From: Pseudomonadales bacterium
GTDB taxonomy: Bacteria > Pseudomonadota > Gammaproteobacteria > Pseudomonadales > Ketobacteraceae
Length of the DNA stretch: 64,000 nt
NCBI GenBank assembly: GCA_002701845.1
Contig: NZXG01000023.1
Span: 1-64,000 of the forward strand
Direction of reading: 5' to 3'
A program made the position numbers and the translations under genes. The notes below the pieces were generated by a model, which worked only from the letters and a program-made list of their open reading frames with translations, ran no database searches and was not told where the DNA came from. This document shows positions 51,415 to 60,602 of the stretch, piece by piece (position 1 is the first letter of the stretch; each line of letters begins with the position of its first letter).

Positions 51415-52659
51415 ATGTTGAGTGATCTATTCCAGACAGTAAATTCCGTGGTGAGCGGCGGGGAGCGTTATCTCAGCGCCACCCGGGGGGGCTTTGAAAT
51501 CGAGCAGACCTACCGTGCGTACCGCAACCGGGCCTCGGATCTGTCGCCCCTGGAGCAACGCAAGCTGCTGGCCCAGACCCATCACCAGGGTGCCCGCAAA
51601 CTGACCCAGTTGTTCCACGATAATGGCGCAATCTGGGTGAAATTTGGTCAATTTCTCAGCTCCCGCTCCGATATCCTGCCCATGCAGTACGTGATGGAGC
51701 TGGAAAAGCTGCAGGATGATGCCAAACCGGTGTCCTTCAGCAGTATAGAGAGAGTATTGCGGCGGGAGTGGGGCTCCCAGTGGCGCCAGCAATTCCAGAG
51801 TTTCGATGAGCAACCGGTGGCGGCGGCCTCGGTGGCTCAGGTACACCGGGCGGTGCTGGCCACTGGCGAGGCGGTGGCGGTGAAAGTGCAGCTGCCCCAT
51901 GCCCGCAAGCTGTTTAACCAGGATTCCCTGGTGTTTCGTGCCCTGGGCACGGTGGGTGCGCCTCTGATCAGCCAGTTCGATCTCAAGCAGGTTACCGATC
52001 AGATTATTGACATGACTCTGCAGGAGCTGGATTTCCTCAGTGAAGAGGCGAATCTGCGCAAGTTCCGGGCGCTGCCCCACGATTCACTGATCTATGTGCC
52101 CACCATGTATGAGCAGCTGAGCACCAGCCGGGTGCTGGTGACCGAGTGGATAGATGGTCTGCGGCTGACGGATTACCTGAACCGCAATCCCCAGCGGGCG
52201 GAGGGCCTGCTGCGGCAGTTGCTGAGCTGTTACGTGCAGCAGATCACCCAGTTCGGGGTCTATCATGCCGACCCCCATCCGGGTAATTTCCTGGTGATGG
52301 CCGATGGCCGGGTGGCGGTGCTGGATTACGGCGCCATCGGCGAGCTGACGCCGGAGGAAACCCAACATTATGCCACGTTACTGCAGGTGCTGTTTGGCAA
52401 GCTGCATACGGACCAGCCCCTGGGGCAGCTGTTCCGCAAGGCCGGTTTTGTGGCCCGGGATCAGGCGGTGTTCGAGGAAGTGGCGGACCTGGTGCTGAAA
52501 GAAAACCTGCGCAATCACGAGGCCACGGACATTCTGGGTATCGCCCTGGATCGTATGCGCAACCTGAAAGTGAGAATTCCGGATTCTTTTGTGTCCCTGG
52601 CGCGGGTGGTGCTGACCTTTGGCGGCCTGTTGAAGACCTATCGTATCGCCGTGGATTGA
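51415..52659 (+). CDS. AarF/UbiB-family atypical kinase (second paralogue)
   Basis: A 414-residue ABC1-family protein with the KxGQ motif (AIWVKFGQFLSSR), the loop VAAASVAQVHRA, GVYHADPHPGNFLVM and LDYGAIGELT. Unlike UbiB at 48150 it has no C-terminal membrane segments. Proteins of this family support quinone or lipid metabolism, but the function of soluble second copies is generally unknown. It is transcribed divergently from ubiE. The frame opens with GTG at 51406; the ATG at 51415 has GAG at 8-base spacing and is slightly preferred. Confidence 0.83.
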   Translation: MLSDLFQTVNSVVSGGERYLSATRGGFEIEQTYRAYRNRASDLSPLEQRKLLAQTHHQGARKLTQLFHDNGAIWVKFGQFLSSRSDILPMQYVMELEKLQDDAKPVSFSSIERVLRREWGSQWRQQFQSFDEQPVAAASVAQVHRAVLATGEAVAVKVQLPHARKLFNQDSLVFRALGTVGAPLISQFDLKQVTDQIIDMTLQELDFLSEEANLRKFRALPHDSLIYVPTMYEQLSTSRVLVTEWIDGLRLTDYLNRNPQRAEGLLRQLLSCYVQQITQFGVYHADPHPGNFLVMADGRVAVLDYGAIGELTPEETQHYATLLQVLFGKLHTDQPLGQLFRKAGFVARDQAVFEEVADLVLKENLRNHEATDILGIALDRMRNLKVRIPDSFVSLARVVLTFGGLLKTYRIAVD

Positions 52660-52667
52660 GCAGAATC

Positions 52668-54026
52668 TCAAGAGGTGGCGGGTGCGGTTTTCTCTTCCCC
52701 GGTGGGGATGGCCAGTGCCGGTTGCTGCGTTTCCCCTGTAGTTTCTTCCGTGCCCGGCCGCACCGGGGCCGGCTTGCGCATATTGATAAAGGGTCGCTCA
52801 ATCAGGGCAAAGGTGCACAGGCTCACGGGAAAGGTCACCAGCACCAGGGCCGCGAACACCACCATAAACCACCAGTAGTCAAACGCCGGCTCCGCGCCGT
52901 AGTAGGCTTTGGCGGTATTTACGGCGCTTAGCACCAGGGGAATCGCCACCATGTAATGGAACAGATACATGGAGTAGGAAAGCTGGGCGAAGGGGAACCA
53001 GACCCTGGCGCCGAAGAAGCGCCCCAGGGAGGCCCCCAGGCCCGCCGGTGCCGAACACATCAGAATCAGCCAGCACAGCAGAATCCCGAACAGGTTGCGG
53101 TCCGCCACCAGCACCAGCCGCGCCAGGGTCAGGGAGTCCCCCAGCCAGTGCTTGTTGCCGTTGAGTAATACGCCCCCCACCATCAGCGCCAGCGCCAGCA
53201 CCGTGAGCCAGGTACACAGCCGCCGGCGTTGCAGCAGCCGGTCCAGGGCCGGCTGGTAATAGACAGTGAGGTAGGCCAGGATCACGCCGCACAGCAGAGT
53301 GCCGTAACGGGTGGGCAGATTCACATACAGGGTATCGAAGTAATGAATAATGGCGGCGGTGCTGTTGTACATTTCGCTGTAGGGGCGATCCCATAACTGC
53401 GCATCGCCACTGGCCACCAGGCCCCGAATCACGAAGGATAGGGCGAACAGGCTCAGTAACACCGCCAGGGGGCTGCGGGTGGCGAACACCAGGGTCAACA
53501 GCAGCAGGGGAAACAGCAGGTAGAACTGCTCCTCCACCGCCAGGGTCCAGGTCCAGGGCATGGACATGGACTCCAGGGGCAGGAAATTGTTGATGTAGAG
53601 GATGTTGGCCCACAGGGTCTGGCTGTGATTCGGCGCCAGCAGATAAAACACGCCGATGGCAAACAGGTACACCGGCGTCAGCCGCAGGTAGCGCCGCCAG
53701 TAAAAGGTTTTCAGGTTCAGAGTGCCGGTTTTGCGGTGTTCCTTGAACAGCATACGCCCGATCAGAAAGCCGCTGATGACAAAGAATACATCCACGGATT
53801 TATCCAGACCCCAGATCCAGGTGAGCAGGAACGGGGTTTCCTTGACGAACTGGGCGAAGCGTTCGAAGGGGATAAACAGATGCAACAGGAAAAAACTGTG
53901 GTAGAGCATGATCGCCAGGCAGGAAATAGCCCGCAAACCGTCGATGGGGGCGATATTGTCATTGGGGCGCACAAACGCTGCCCGAAAGTTGCCTTTGATT
54001 CCTTTCTGGGCGGGTGACCTGGCCAT
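52668..54026 (-). CDS. Acyltransferase 3 family membrane protein (OafA-like)
   Basis: A 452-residue integral membrane acyltransferase with about ten hydrophobic segments. It shows the family opening IDGLRAISCLAIMLYHSFF with the catalytic-type histidine, VDVFFVISGFLIGRMLF, FYWRRYLRLTPVY and WTLAVEEQFYLLFPLLLL. Such proteins add acyl groups such as acetyl or succinyl to surface or periplasmic polysaccharides. No periplasmic SGNH domain is attached. The partner glycan is unknown; it sits convergent with the ABC1 kinase and upstream of the DUF971 gene on the same strand, with a gap of 143 bases. Confidence 0.87.
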   Translation of the reverse strand: MARSPAQKGIKGNFRAAFVRPNDNIAPIDGLRAISCLAIMLYHSFFLLHLFIPFERFAQFVKETPFLLTWIWGLDKSVDVFFVISGFLIGRMLFKEHRKTGTLNLKTFYWRRYLRLTPVYLFAIGVFYLLAPNHSQTLWANILYINNFLPLESMSMPWTWTLAVEEQFYLLFPLLLLTLVFATRSPLAVLLSLFALSFVIRGLVASGDAQLWDRPYSEMYNSTAAIIHYFDTLYVNLPTRYGTLLCGVILAYLTVYYQPALDRLLQRRRLCTWLTVLALALMVGGVLLNGNKHWLGDSLTLARLVLVADRNLFGILLCWLILMCSAPAGLGASLGRFFGARVWFPFAQLSYSMYLFHYMVAIPLVLSAVNTAKAYYGAEPAFDYWWFMVVFAALVLVTFPVSLCTFALIERPFINMRKPAPVRPGTEETTGETQQPALAIPTGEEKTAPATS

Positions 54027-54169
54027 GGGGTCTGGCTGCTCCGGCGTATTTATTGTTATGGATTTAATCTATCGAACTATCAGGCTCGGAGGCAAGGCAA
54101 TAATGCCGATGTTTGGTGACAGTCTGTAGTGCATTTGTAGCCCCGGGATCCGGCGGCCCGCCGCCCGGC

Positions 54170-54541
54170 TTATTCCGGACGCCAGCTGCCGATCAGCTCC
54201 GGTTCCCGGCGGGCGCCGGCAGCCTCCAGCTGCTGCAGATAGTCCGCCCACAGGGCGTCTTTTTGGGTGCAGAGCTGGTGCAGATAATCCCAGGTGTAGA
54301 TGCCGGTGTCATGGCCGTCGTCAAAATGGATCTTGATACCGTAGTTGCCCGCCGGGGCCAAATTGCGAATGGCGACAAAGCGCTTGCCGGTCTGCAGCAC
54401 CGGCCTGCCATGGCCACGCACTTCCGCCGAAGGGGACAACACCCGCAGCAGCTCAGAGCTGAGGCGGTAACTCTGCTCACCCCAGGCCAGCTCCAGCTCC
54501 TGGGATTGGGTGTGCAGCCTGATGGCGCCGGGTGCCTGCAT
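54170..54541 (-). CDS. DUF971 (gamma-butyrobetaine hydroxylase-like N-terminal) protein
   Basis: About 123 residues of DUF971: SSELLRVLSPSAEVRGHG, VAIRNLAPAGNYGIKIHFDDGHDTGIYTWDYLHQL. This domain also forms the N-terminus of gamma-butyrobetaine hydroxylase and occurs alone in many proteobacteria, often near hslVU or Fe-S genes. Its function is not settled. A GTG at 54559 overlaps the hslU stop, but the ATG at 54541 with GGAAG upstream matches the family start better. Confidence 0.87.
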   Translation of the reverse strand: MQAPGAIRLHTQSQELELAWGEQSYRLSSELLRVLSPSAEVRGHGRPVLQTGKRFVAIRNLAPAGNYGIKIHFDDGHDTGIYTWDYLHQLCTQKDALWADYLQQLEAAGARREPELIGSWRPE

Positions 54542-54555
54542 GGTAAGCGCTTCCG

Positions 54556-55899
54556 TCACAGAATATAGCGGCTCAGATCGTCGTCGCCGGCCAGGGAGCT
54601 GAGGCGGTCGTTGACATAATCCGGGGTGATGACAAACGGGTTTTTATCCTCACTCAGGGCCAGATCGGCGGCATCGAAGGAGATGTCCTCCAGCAACCGT
54701 TCCATCACCGTGTGCAGGCGCCGGGCGCCGATATTTTCGGTGCGCTCGTTGACCTGCCAGGCCATTTCCGCCAGCCGCCGAATGGCTTCCGGCTGAAACT
54801 CCACCCGCAGCCCCTCGGTTTCGATCAGGGCCCGGTATTGTTCCGTCAGGGAGGCATTGGGCTCGGTGAGAATACGCTCAAAGTCATCCGCGGTGAGGGC
54901 GGTCAGCTCCACCCGGATGGGCAGGCGCCCCTGCAGCTCCGGCACCAGGTCCGAGGGCTTGGCCAGGTGGAAGGCGCCGGAGGCAATAAACAGGATGTGG
55001 TCGGTTTTCACCATGCCGTACTTGGTGCTCACGGTGCAGCCCTCGATCAGGGGCAGCAGATCCCGCTGGACGCCCTCTCGGGAGACATCGGTGCCGGAGG
55101 TTTCCGAGCGCTTGGCCACTTTGTCGATTTCATCGAGAAACACGATGCCGTTCTGCTCCACGGATTCCACCGCGGCAGCTTTCAATTCGTCCTCGTTCAC
55201 CAGCTTGGCGGCCTCTTCATCCCGCACCAGCTTGTAGGCTTCCGCCACTTTCATCCGGCGTTTTTTCTTCTTGCCGGAATTGAGGTTGGAGAACATGTTC
55301 TGCAACTGGCTGGTCATTTCCTCCATGCCCGGAGGCGCCATAATCTCAACCCCCATTGAGGCGGCGGCCACATCGATTTCGATGTCCTTGTCGTCCAGCT
55401 GACCTTCCCGCAATCGCTTGCGGAACATTTGCCGGGTGCTGGATTCGTCGTCCTGTTCCACATTATTGCCCCACTGATCCCGGGCCGGGGGAATCAGGGC
55501 GTCAAGGATGCGGTCCTCGGCGGCGTCCTCCGCCTTGGCGCGATTGCGCACCATCTGCTCCTCCCGCAGCATCTTGATGGCGCTGTCCACCAGGTCGCGG
55601 ATAATGGATTCCACATCCCGGCCCACGTAGCCCACCTCGGTGAACTTGGTGGCCTCCACCTTCATAAAGGGTGCCCGGGCCAGCTTGGCCAGGCGGCGGG
55701 CGATCTCGGTTTTGCCCACCCCGGTAGGGCCGATCATCAGAATATTCTTGGGGGAGATTTCGCTGCGCAGGGCGTCCGGCAGCTGCATCCGGCGCCAGCG
55801 GTTGCGTAGGGCCAGGGCCACCGCCCGCTTGGCCTCCTGCTGGCCAATGATGTGTTTGTTGAGCTCGTCTACGATTTCCCGGGGAGTCATGTCCGACAT
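54556..55899 (-). CDS. hslU: HslU, ATPase subunit of the HslUV protease
   Basis: A 447-residue AAA+ unfoldase. It starts [25 protein letters not shown] (after MSD) and has Walker [17 protein letters not shown], the pore motif region [12 protein letters not shown], a charged intermediate domain (about 110-240) and Walker [10 protein letters not shown] with the sensor region. It ends in the family's [13 protein letters not shown] tail that docks into HslV. The start overlaps the hslV stop (TAATG). Confidence 0.96.
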   Translation of the reverse strand: MSDMTPREIVDELNKHIIGQQEAKRAVALALRNRWRRMQLPDALRSEISPKNILMIGPTGVGKTEIARRLAKLARAPFMKVEATKFTEVGYVGRDVESIIRDLVDSAIKMLREEQMVRNRAKAEDAAEDRILDALIPPARDQWGNNVEQDDESSTRQMFRKRLREGQLDDKDIEIDVAAASMGVEIMAPPGMEEMTSQLQNMFSNLNSGKKKKRRMKVAEAYKLVRDEEAAKLVNEDELKAAAVESVEQNGIVFLDEIDKVAKRSETSGTDVSREGVQRDLLPLIEGCTVSTKYGMVKTDHILFIASGAFHLAKPSDLVPELQGRLPIRVELTALTADDFERILTEPNASLTEQYRALIETEGLRVEFQPEAIRRLAEMAWQVNERTENIGARRLHTVMERLLEDISFDAADLALSEDKNPFVITPDYVNDRLSSLAGDDDLSRYIL

Positions 55900-56441
55900 T
55901 AGGCGCAGTCCAATTCTTCAATGGTGAGATTCTGGTTGGTGTAAATACAGATGTCCGCCGCGATTCGCAGGCCTTTCTCCACCACGTCCCGGGCCGGTAG
56001 CGTGGTATTTTCCAGCAGTGCCCGGGCGGCGGACTGGGCGAAGGGGCCGCCGGAGCCGATGGCAATCAGATCCATTTCCGGCTGGATCACGTCGCCGTTG
56101 CCGGTGATGATCAGGGAGGCGTCCTTGTCCGCCACCGCCAGCAGAGCTTCCAGCCGGCGCAGGGCGCGATCGGTGCGCCAGTCCTTGGCCAGTTCCACCG
56201 CGGCCCGGGTGAGGTTGCCCTGATGCTTCTCCAGCTGTGCCTCGAAGCGTTCGAACAGGGTGAAGGCATCAGCAGTGCCGCCGGCGAATCCCGCCAGCAC
56301 TTTGTCGCCGTAGAGCCGGCGCACCTTGCGGGCATTGCCCTTCATCACGGTATTGCCCATGCTCACCTGGCCGTCGCCACCGATGACCACTTTGCCGTCG
56401 CGGCGGGCGGAGAGAATGGTGGTGCCTCGATATTGTTCCAC
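55899..56441 (-). CDS. hslV: HslV, threonine peptidase subunit of the HslUV protease
   Basis: A 180-residue proteasome-like protease subunit. The catalytic threonine is expected at residue 7 in [14 protein letters not shown], so a short MEQYRG propeptide would be removed instead of just methionine. Other blocks are [63 protein letters not shown], and [19 protein letters not shown]. It forms two hexameric rings capped by HslU and degrades heat-damaged proteins. Confidence 0.95.
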   Translation of the reverse strand: MEQYRGTTILSARRDGKVVIGGDGQVSMGNTVMKGNARKVRRLYGDKVLAGFAGGTADAFTLFERFEAQLEKHQGNLTRAAVELAKDWRTDRALRRLEALLAVADKDASLIITGNGDVIQPEMDLIAIGSGGPFAQSAARALLENTTLPARDVVEKGLRIAADICIYTNQNLTIEELDCA

Positions 56442-56491
56442 AGAATATCCCTACTGCTGGTTATGCCGAATGTCATACCTGGGGGCGAATC

Positions 56492-57007
56492 TCACTTTTT
56501 CAAGCGCAGCACGATATGTTCGATATCGTGTTCCGCCAGCGTGGATTTGGCCTGTTCCAGGGCTTGCGGAGAGGCGAACGGGCCCACCTGAACCCGGTGC
56601 CAGGCTTCCCCGGGGTCCAGCTCCACTTTTTCGATGTTGACATCCAGCCCCATCAGAATCAGTTCCGCCCGCCGGTGATCCGCCTCCTGGGCGGAGCGGA
56701 AGGAACCGGTCTGGATCACATACTGTTGCTCCGGAGAGGGGACTGGCGCAGGCTTGCCCGGTTTGCCGGGGGTGGTGGCTTCCGGGGTGGGGGCCACCAC
56801 CTCGTGGTCCGGCAGCAGGGTGTAAAAGTCAAACTTGGGTTTGGCGCGGCCCGAACCGGTGTCCGGCGCGATTTTAACCGCCATCTCCTTTAACTCCTGG
56901 TCCGTGGGTTTGATCCCCGCCAGGTAATAGAGAAATGCCAGGAACAGGCCGGTCACCACGCCGGTGAACAGCCAGACCCAGGCCGGTATGGCATCGGATT
57001 TTGACAC
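56492..57007 (-). CDS. SPOR-domain membrane protein (FtsN-like)
   Basis: A 171-residue bitopic inner-membrane protein: short cytosolic lead, one membrane helix (about 9-29, WVWLFTGVVTGLFLAFLYYL), a Pro-rich periplasmic linker, and a C-terminal SPOR domain (about 95-170, QYVIQTGSFRSAQEADHRRAELILMG and WHRVQVGPFASPQALEQAKSTL) that binds denuded peptidoglycan at the division septum. Its place between argS and hslV is where pseudomonads keep an FtsN-type gene, so a division role is likely. Confidence 0.88.
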   Translation of the reverse strand: MSKSDAIPAWVWLFTGVVTGLFLAFLYYLAGIKPTDQELKEMAVKIAPDTGSGRAKPKFDFYTLLPDHEVVAPTPEATTPGKPGKPAPVPSPEQQYVIQTGSFRSAQEADHRRAELILMGLDVNIEKVELDPGEAWHRVQVGPFASPQALEQAKSTLAEHDIEHIVLRLKK

Positions 57008-57029
57008 AGGTTACTCCTTTGCGGTCCGG

Positions 57030-58790
57030 CTACATTTGCTCGGGCGCGCTGACCCCCAGCAGTCCCAGCCCGTTGGCGATGATGTTTTTCACCGCGATGG
57101 CCAGGGCCAGACGGCCGTTGCGCAGGTTATCGTCCTCCACCAGCACCTTGTTGCCGTTGTACCAGGTGTGAAACTCCTGGGCCAGGTCCCGCAGGGCATA
57201 GGTAAGCTGGTGCGGTGCCCGGTTGCGGGCGGCGCTGGCCACGGCTTCCGGCCAGGCCCCCAGGCGTTTGGCCAGGTCCTCGGCGTTGGGTTCCGGCAGG
57301 CTGGACAGGGCCTGCAGGCCGGCTTCCTGGTCGTAGCTGAGCCCGCGCTGGTCCAGTTCCCGTTGCATGCTACAGACCCGGGCGTGGGCGTATTGCAGGT
57401 AATACACGGGATTATCGGCGCTCTGGGAGCGGGCCAGATCAATGTCGAATTCCAGGTGCTGTTCCGGGGAGCGGGTGAGATAGAAAAAGCGGGTGGCGTC
57501 GTTGCCGACCTCTTCAATCAATTGCGCCAGGGTGACGAAATTGCCGGAGCGCTTGCCCATGCGGCCGGAGGACAGGGTGACGAACTGGATCAGCGCCACA
57601 TGAAACAAATCGCCCTTGCCGGTAAGGGCCTCGATGGCGGCCCGCACCCGGGCTATATAGCCGTGGTGATCGGCGCCCCAGACGTCGATCAGGTTTTCAT
57701 AACCCCGGTTCAGCTTGTCCAGGTGATAGGCCACATCCGCCGCAAAGTAGGTATGCAGACCGTTGTCCCGGATCAGCACCCGATCCTTCTCATCCCCCAG
57801 GTCGGAGGTGCGCAGCCACACCGCGCCATCCTGCTGGTACACATGGCGCCGTTCCCGCAGGCGATCGATGGCTTTCTCGATGGCACCGCTTTGTTCCAGG
57901 GAGCGCTCGGAGAACCACTGATCGAACTCCACATTGAACGCTTCCAGGGTGCCGTGAATGGCGTCCAGCTGGGTTTTCAGGCCAAAATCCTGCACCGCCC
58001 GGTAGCCGTCCCCCAGCAGGTTGCGCACCTTGTCGATCAGCGCATCCAGGTAGCGTTCCCTGGCCATCTTGGCGCCGTCGTCATCGCTGTCTGGATCTTC
58101 CGGCAGCCCTGCCGTCACCGCGCTGAAGGGGTGATAATACTGGCGCCCCACGGAATGAAACAGGTTGGCCCCGCACTCCCGCACATAGTCTCCGGGATAA
58201 CCCCGGGAGGGAATGGCCACGGTTTCGCCGCAGGCTTCCAGATAGCGCAGATATACCGACACCGCCAGCACGTCCGCCTGGCGGCCGGCGTCATTGATGT
58301 AGTACTCCCGATGCACCCTATAACCGGTGGCCGCCAGCAGATTGGCCAGGGCCGAACCATAGGCGGCGCCGCGACCATGGCCCACGTGCATGGGGCCGGT
58401 GGGGTTGGCGGAGACATACTCCAGCAGCACCTTTTCCCCCGCCCCCACATCCGGTGAGCAGAATGCCGCCGTGTTGGTGAGCGCCTCCCGCACCGCGGCA
58501 AACCGGGCCGCATCATCCATAAAAAAGTTGATAAATCCGGGGCCGGCGATCTCCAGCCGGGTGATGGACTGGTTTTCCGGCAGGTTGTCCACGATCAGTT
58601 GCGCCAGCTCCCGGGGTTTGCGCCCCGCCGGTTTGGCCAGCATCAGGGCCAGGTTGGTGGCGAAGTCACCGTGGCTTTTGTCCTTGGTGCGGTCCACCTG
58701 AATCCGTCGTGGCGCGTCAGCGGGAATAATCTGTTGGCTGACCAGACTGTCGAAGGAGGCTTCCAGCAGCGCTTGCAGGGTTTCTTTCAT
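57030..58790 (-). CDS. argS: Arginyl-tRNA synthetase
   Basis: A 586-residue class I synthetase charging tRNA-Arg. It begins MKETLQALLEASFDSLV, has the HIGH-type motif MHVGHGRGAAYGSAL and the KMSKS-type motif GRMGKRSGNFVTL, and ends LGLLGVSAPEQM. The open frame extends another 110 residues upstream to 59120, but that part resembles nothing and the ATG at 58790 gives the normal length and N-terminal domain. A -10-like CATAAT lies about 58 bases upstream on the minus strand. Confidence 0.96.
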   Translation of the reverse strand: MKETLQALLEASFDSLVSQQIIPADAPRRIQVDRTKDKSHGDFATNLALMLAKPAGRKPRELAQLIVDNLPENQSITRLEIAGPGFINFFMDDAARFAAVREALTNTAAFCSPDVGAGEKVLLEYVSANPTGPMHVGHGRGAAYGSALANLLAATGYRVHREYYINDAGRQADVLAVSVYLRYLEACGETVAIPSRGYPGDYVRECGANLFHSVGRQYYHPFSAVTAGLPEDPDSDDDGAKMARERYLDALIDKVRNLLGDGYRAVQDFGLKTQLDAIHGTLEAFNVEFDQWFSERSLEQSGAIEKAIDRLRERRHVYQQDGAVWLRTSDLGDEKDRVLIRDNGLHTYFAADVAYHLDKLNRGYENLIDVWGADHHGYIARVRAAIEALTGKGDLFHVALIQFVTLSSGRMGKRSGNFVTLAQLIEEVGNDATRFFYLTRSPEQHLEFDIDLARSQSADNPVYYLQYAHARVCSMQRELDQRGLSYDQEAGLQALSSLPEPNAEDLAKRLGAWPEAVASAARNRAPHQLTYALRDLAQEFHTWYNGNKVLVEDDNLRNGRLALAIAVKNIIANGLGLLGVSAPEQM

Positions 58791-59132
58791 GGAATTCGTG
58801 ATGTCGGTGGCTGGGTGGAGTGGCGTTGTGTTCAAAAACAGTGGCGTATTATGGCGGTTTGCGGCGCTGAAAGCCAGCCGCCTCCGGGTGTCGGTGGGTT
58901 TTACAAACGGCGGCGGCCGGATTGGGGGTGTCAGGCTAATGGTCTGTAAATCATAAGAAAATGACTTTTGGCCCTGATTGTGCACAAGAATTGTGAAAGA
59001 GAGATCGTGCGAGGGGAATTTGCGGGAGCCGGGTCTGATTCGCGCCGGTTTTGGGTGAGTCGGGTCTGCTCCGGGCAGGCCGGTTTCCCGCGCACGAGAG
59101 TTGCACCACAGGTGAGCCATGAGAGGTGAACC
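58791..59132. other. Divergent intergenic region between argS and the small ORF
   Basis: About 340 bases separate argS (minus) from the small ORF (plus). The minus strand carries CATAAT (58853 down to 58848) as a possible argS -10 without a clear -35. No convincing plus-strand promoter is seen, although 58940-58965 is AT-rich. The 30 bases just before 59133 include a GAGAGGTGAACC ribosome-binding site. Confidence 0.4.
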
Positions 59133-59288
59133 ATGACAATGTTTCGAAGCTTTATGCTGCCGCTCCTGTGCATGCTGCCGCTGCTTTGTGGCTTGCTGAC
59201 AGGTGCCGTCCAGGCGTCGGTATTCATGCTGTTGGGGATTGGTCTGTTGGGTCTGATGGTGACCCGCCGTTATTGGCTCTCCTATTGA
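59133..59288 (+). CDS. Small membrane protein of 51 residues, PEP-CTERM-tail-like
   Basis: An ORF of 51 codons starting MTMFRSFMLPLLCM and ending TRRYWLSY. It has a signal-peptide-like first half (possible cleavage after AVQA, residue 28) followed by a second hydrophobic stretch (about 30-43, VFMLLGIGLLGLMV) and a basic TRR end, the pattern of PEP-CTERM or similar sorting tails, though without the PEP motif or any mature domain. Support for a real gene: GAGAGGTGAACC directly before the ATG and a strong intrinsic terminator 39 bases after the stop. I recognise no family. Confidence 0.65.
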   Translation: MTMFRSFMLPLLCMLPLLCGLLTGAVQASVFMLLGIGLLGLMVTRRYWLSY

Positions 59289-59327
59289 TTGATTGGTTTG
59301 TTTGACCGGTTTTCGCGAGTGTTACAG

Positions 59328-59350
59328 GCCCGCTTTGGCGGGCTTTTTTT
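59328..59350 (+). terminator. Intrinsic terminator after the 51-residue ORF
   Basis: A 6-bp GC stem (59328-59333 with 59338-59343) with a 4-base TTTG loop is followed by seven T residues (59344-59350), a textbook rho-independent terminator on the plus strand. Confidence 0.85.
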
Positions 59351-59474
59351 GCCCGGAAATTCGCACCCTGGCGTAACTGGGTTAGGGTTAAAGTGTAGTG
59401 GTAACCGAAGCTGCGCCGGCCCTGGTGAGATGGGACCCGGCCCCCACAGTGACTCGCATTGGTGATCAAATCTC

Positions 59475-60596
59475 ATGGCGTCGAACTGGTTAACAACAGA
59501 GCCCGGGTGGCGGCCTGAGGTGACTATCCTCGCCCGCTTTCTGACAGCGCCGGCAACTGCCTGGCCGGCACCGGTGGGGGTGGCACTGGCCGGCGCCCCC
59601 GGTGCCGGAAAGTCCGCCGCCCTGGCCCGGCTGTGGCAACTGCTGGAGCCCGCCGCTCAACCGCGGCTCTGTACCTGGATCAGTGCCCGGGCGGCAACCT
59701 TACCGGAGGCCCCCGGGAAGATGGAGCGACTGCTGCAGCGCCGGCTCGGCGCCCCCCGGTGGCTGAACGTGCTGGGTGACCGGATACGTCCACAGCAGGG
59801 CCCTGCCGTGGCCCCACCACCCCGCCGCTTCCTGTTTGTGGATGAGCTGGAGCACCTGCCCGGCCCAAGGCTGATCACCTTGTTGGCGGCCCTGGCGCCC
59901 TGGCAGCAGCTGGGGGTGACCCTGATCTGCACCCTCACGCCGGAGCGGCTGCTGGCCACCCTCAGCGCCGCCAACCAGGAGTTGACCCATCATTACCCCG
60001 GTGAGGATCCGGGGGCCTGGGCCCGGCAACAGCTGGCCAAGTCTGTGGATCTGGTGCTGGATCTGGATCGTTGCCGGGAGGTGGGTCCGGGGATTCGTTG
60101 CGAGCCGGCGAAGGATTTGTTGCCGGTGCCGGAGCGCTTGTTGCACAAGTGGCTGACTCACTTCGGCCTGGGCAACCCCCGTCAGTGTCGGCGCCTGGCC
60201 CTGGCCGGCATCCTGTTGCAGCAGCTGGCCGAATCCGCAGCGGATGGAACCCGCCAGGACAGGCCCGGCCAGGACAGGCCCGGCGCTGTGTTACCGGAGA
60301 GTCTGACCCCGGATCTGAAGGCTGCCGGGCTCATCAGTCTGGTGGCCCTGGAATATATCCTCAGCCGTCCCGATCCGAAGCTGCGGGCGGCCCTGTTGCA
60401 GCGGGCCGCCCGGTTTCGGGAACGCCCCTATGTGGAGGAAACCGAGGTGGACCACCAGGTACAGGATCCGGAGGGGCGGTTGACGGATGACATCCTGGCG
60501 CTGCTGGCCCAGCCCCTGCCGGAGGGCCGCCAATGCTGGCTGGATCTGGCCCAAGCCCTGCTACTGCCCGCGGTGATACCACCGGGGCCATGGTGA
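59475..60596 (+). CDS. P-loop ATPase, KAP/AAA-like, unknown function
   Basis: A 373-residue protein with Walker A GAPGAGKS (residues 40-47), Walker B FLFVDELE (D123, E124) and, in the C-terminal part, an NPRQCRRLAL motif (about 234) recalling the N-P-R of KAP NTPases. The region between contains an LTPERLLATL helix like sensor segments of AAA proteins. A short internal repeat encodes RQDRPGQDRPG (about 262-272). No partner domain, membrane segment or nuclease is attached. It lies between the small membrane ORF and priA, head-to-tail and convergent respectively. It could be an orphan ATPase of a defence or DNA-linked system, but no direct evidence shows this. Confidence 0.6.
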   Translation: MASNWLTTEPGWRPEVTILARFLTAPATAWPAPVGVALAGAPGAGKSAALARLWQLLEPAAQPRLCTWISARAATLPEAPGKMERLLQRRLGAPRWLNVLGDRIRPQQGPAVAPPPRRFLFVDELEHLPGPRLITLLAALAPWQQLGVTLICTLTPERLLATLSAANQELTHHYPGEDPGAWARQQLAKSVDLVLDLDRCREVGPGIRCEPAKDLLPVPERLLHKWLTHFGLGNPRQCRRLALAGILLQQLAESAADGTRQDRPGQDRPGAVLPESLTPDLKAAGLISLVALEYILSRPDPKLRAALLQRAARFRERPYVEETEVDHQVQDPEGRLTDDILALLAQPLPEGRQCWLDLAQALLLPAVIPPGPW

Positions 60597-60602
60597 ATCC
60601 GC

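Noticed and set aside
57030-59120. 696-residue version of argS
   Set aside because: The additional 110 residues have no similarity to ArgS, which is normally about 580-590 residues and starts at 58790.
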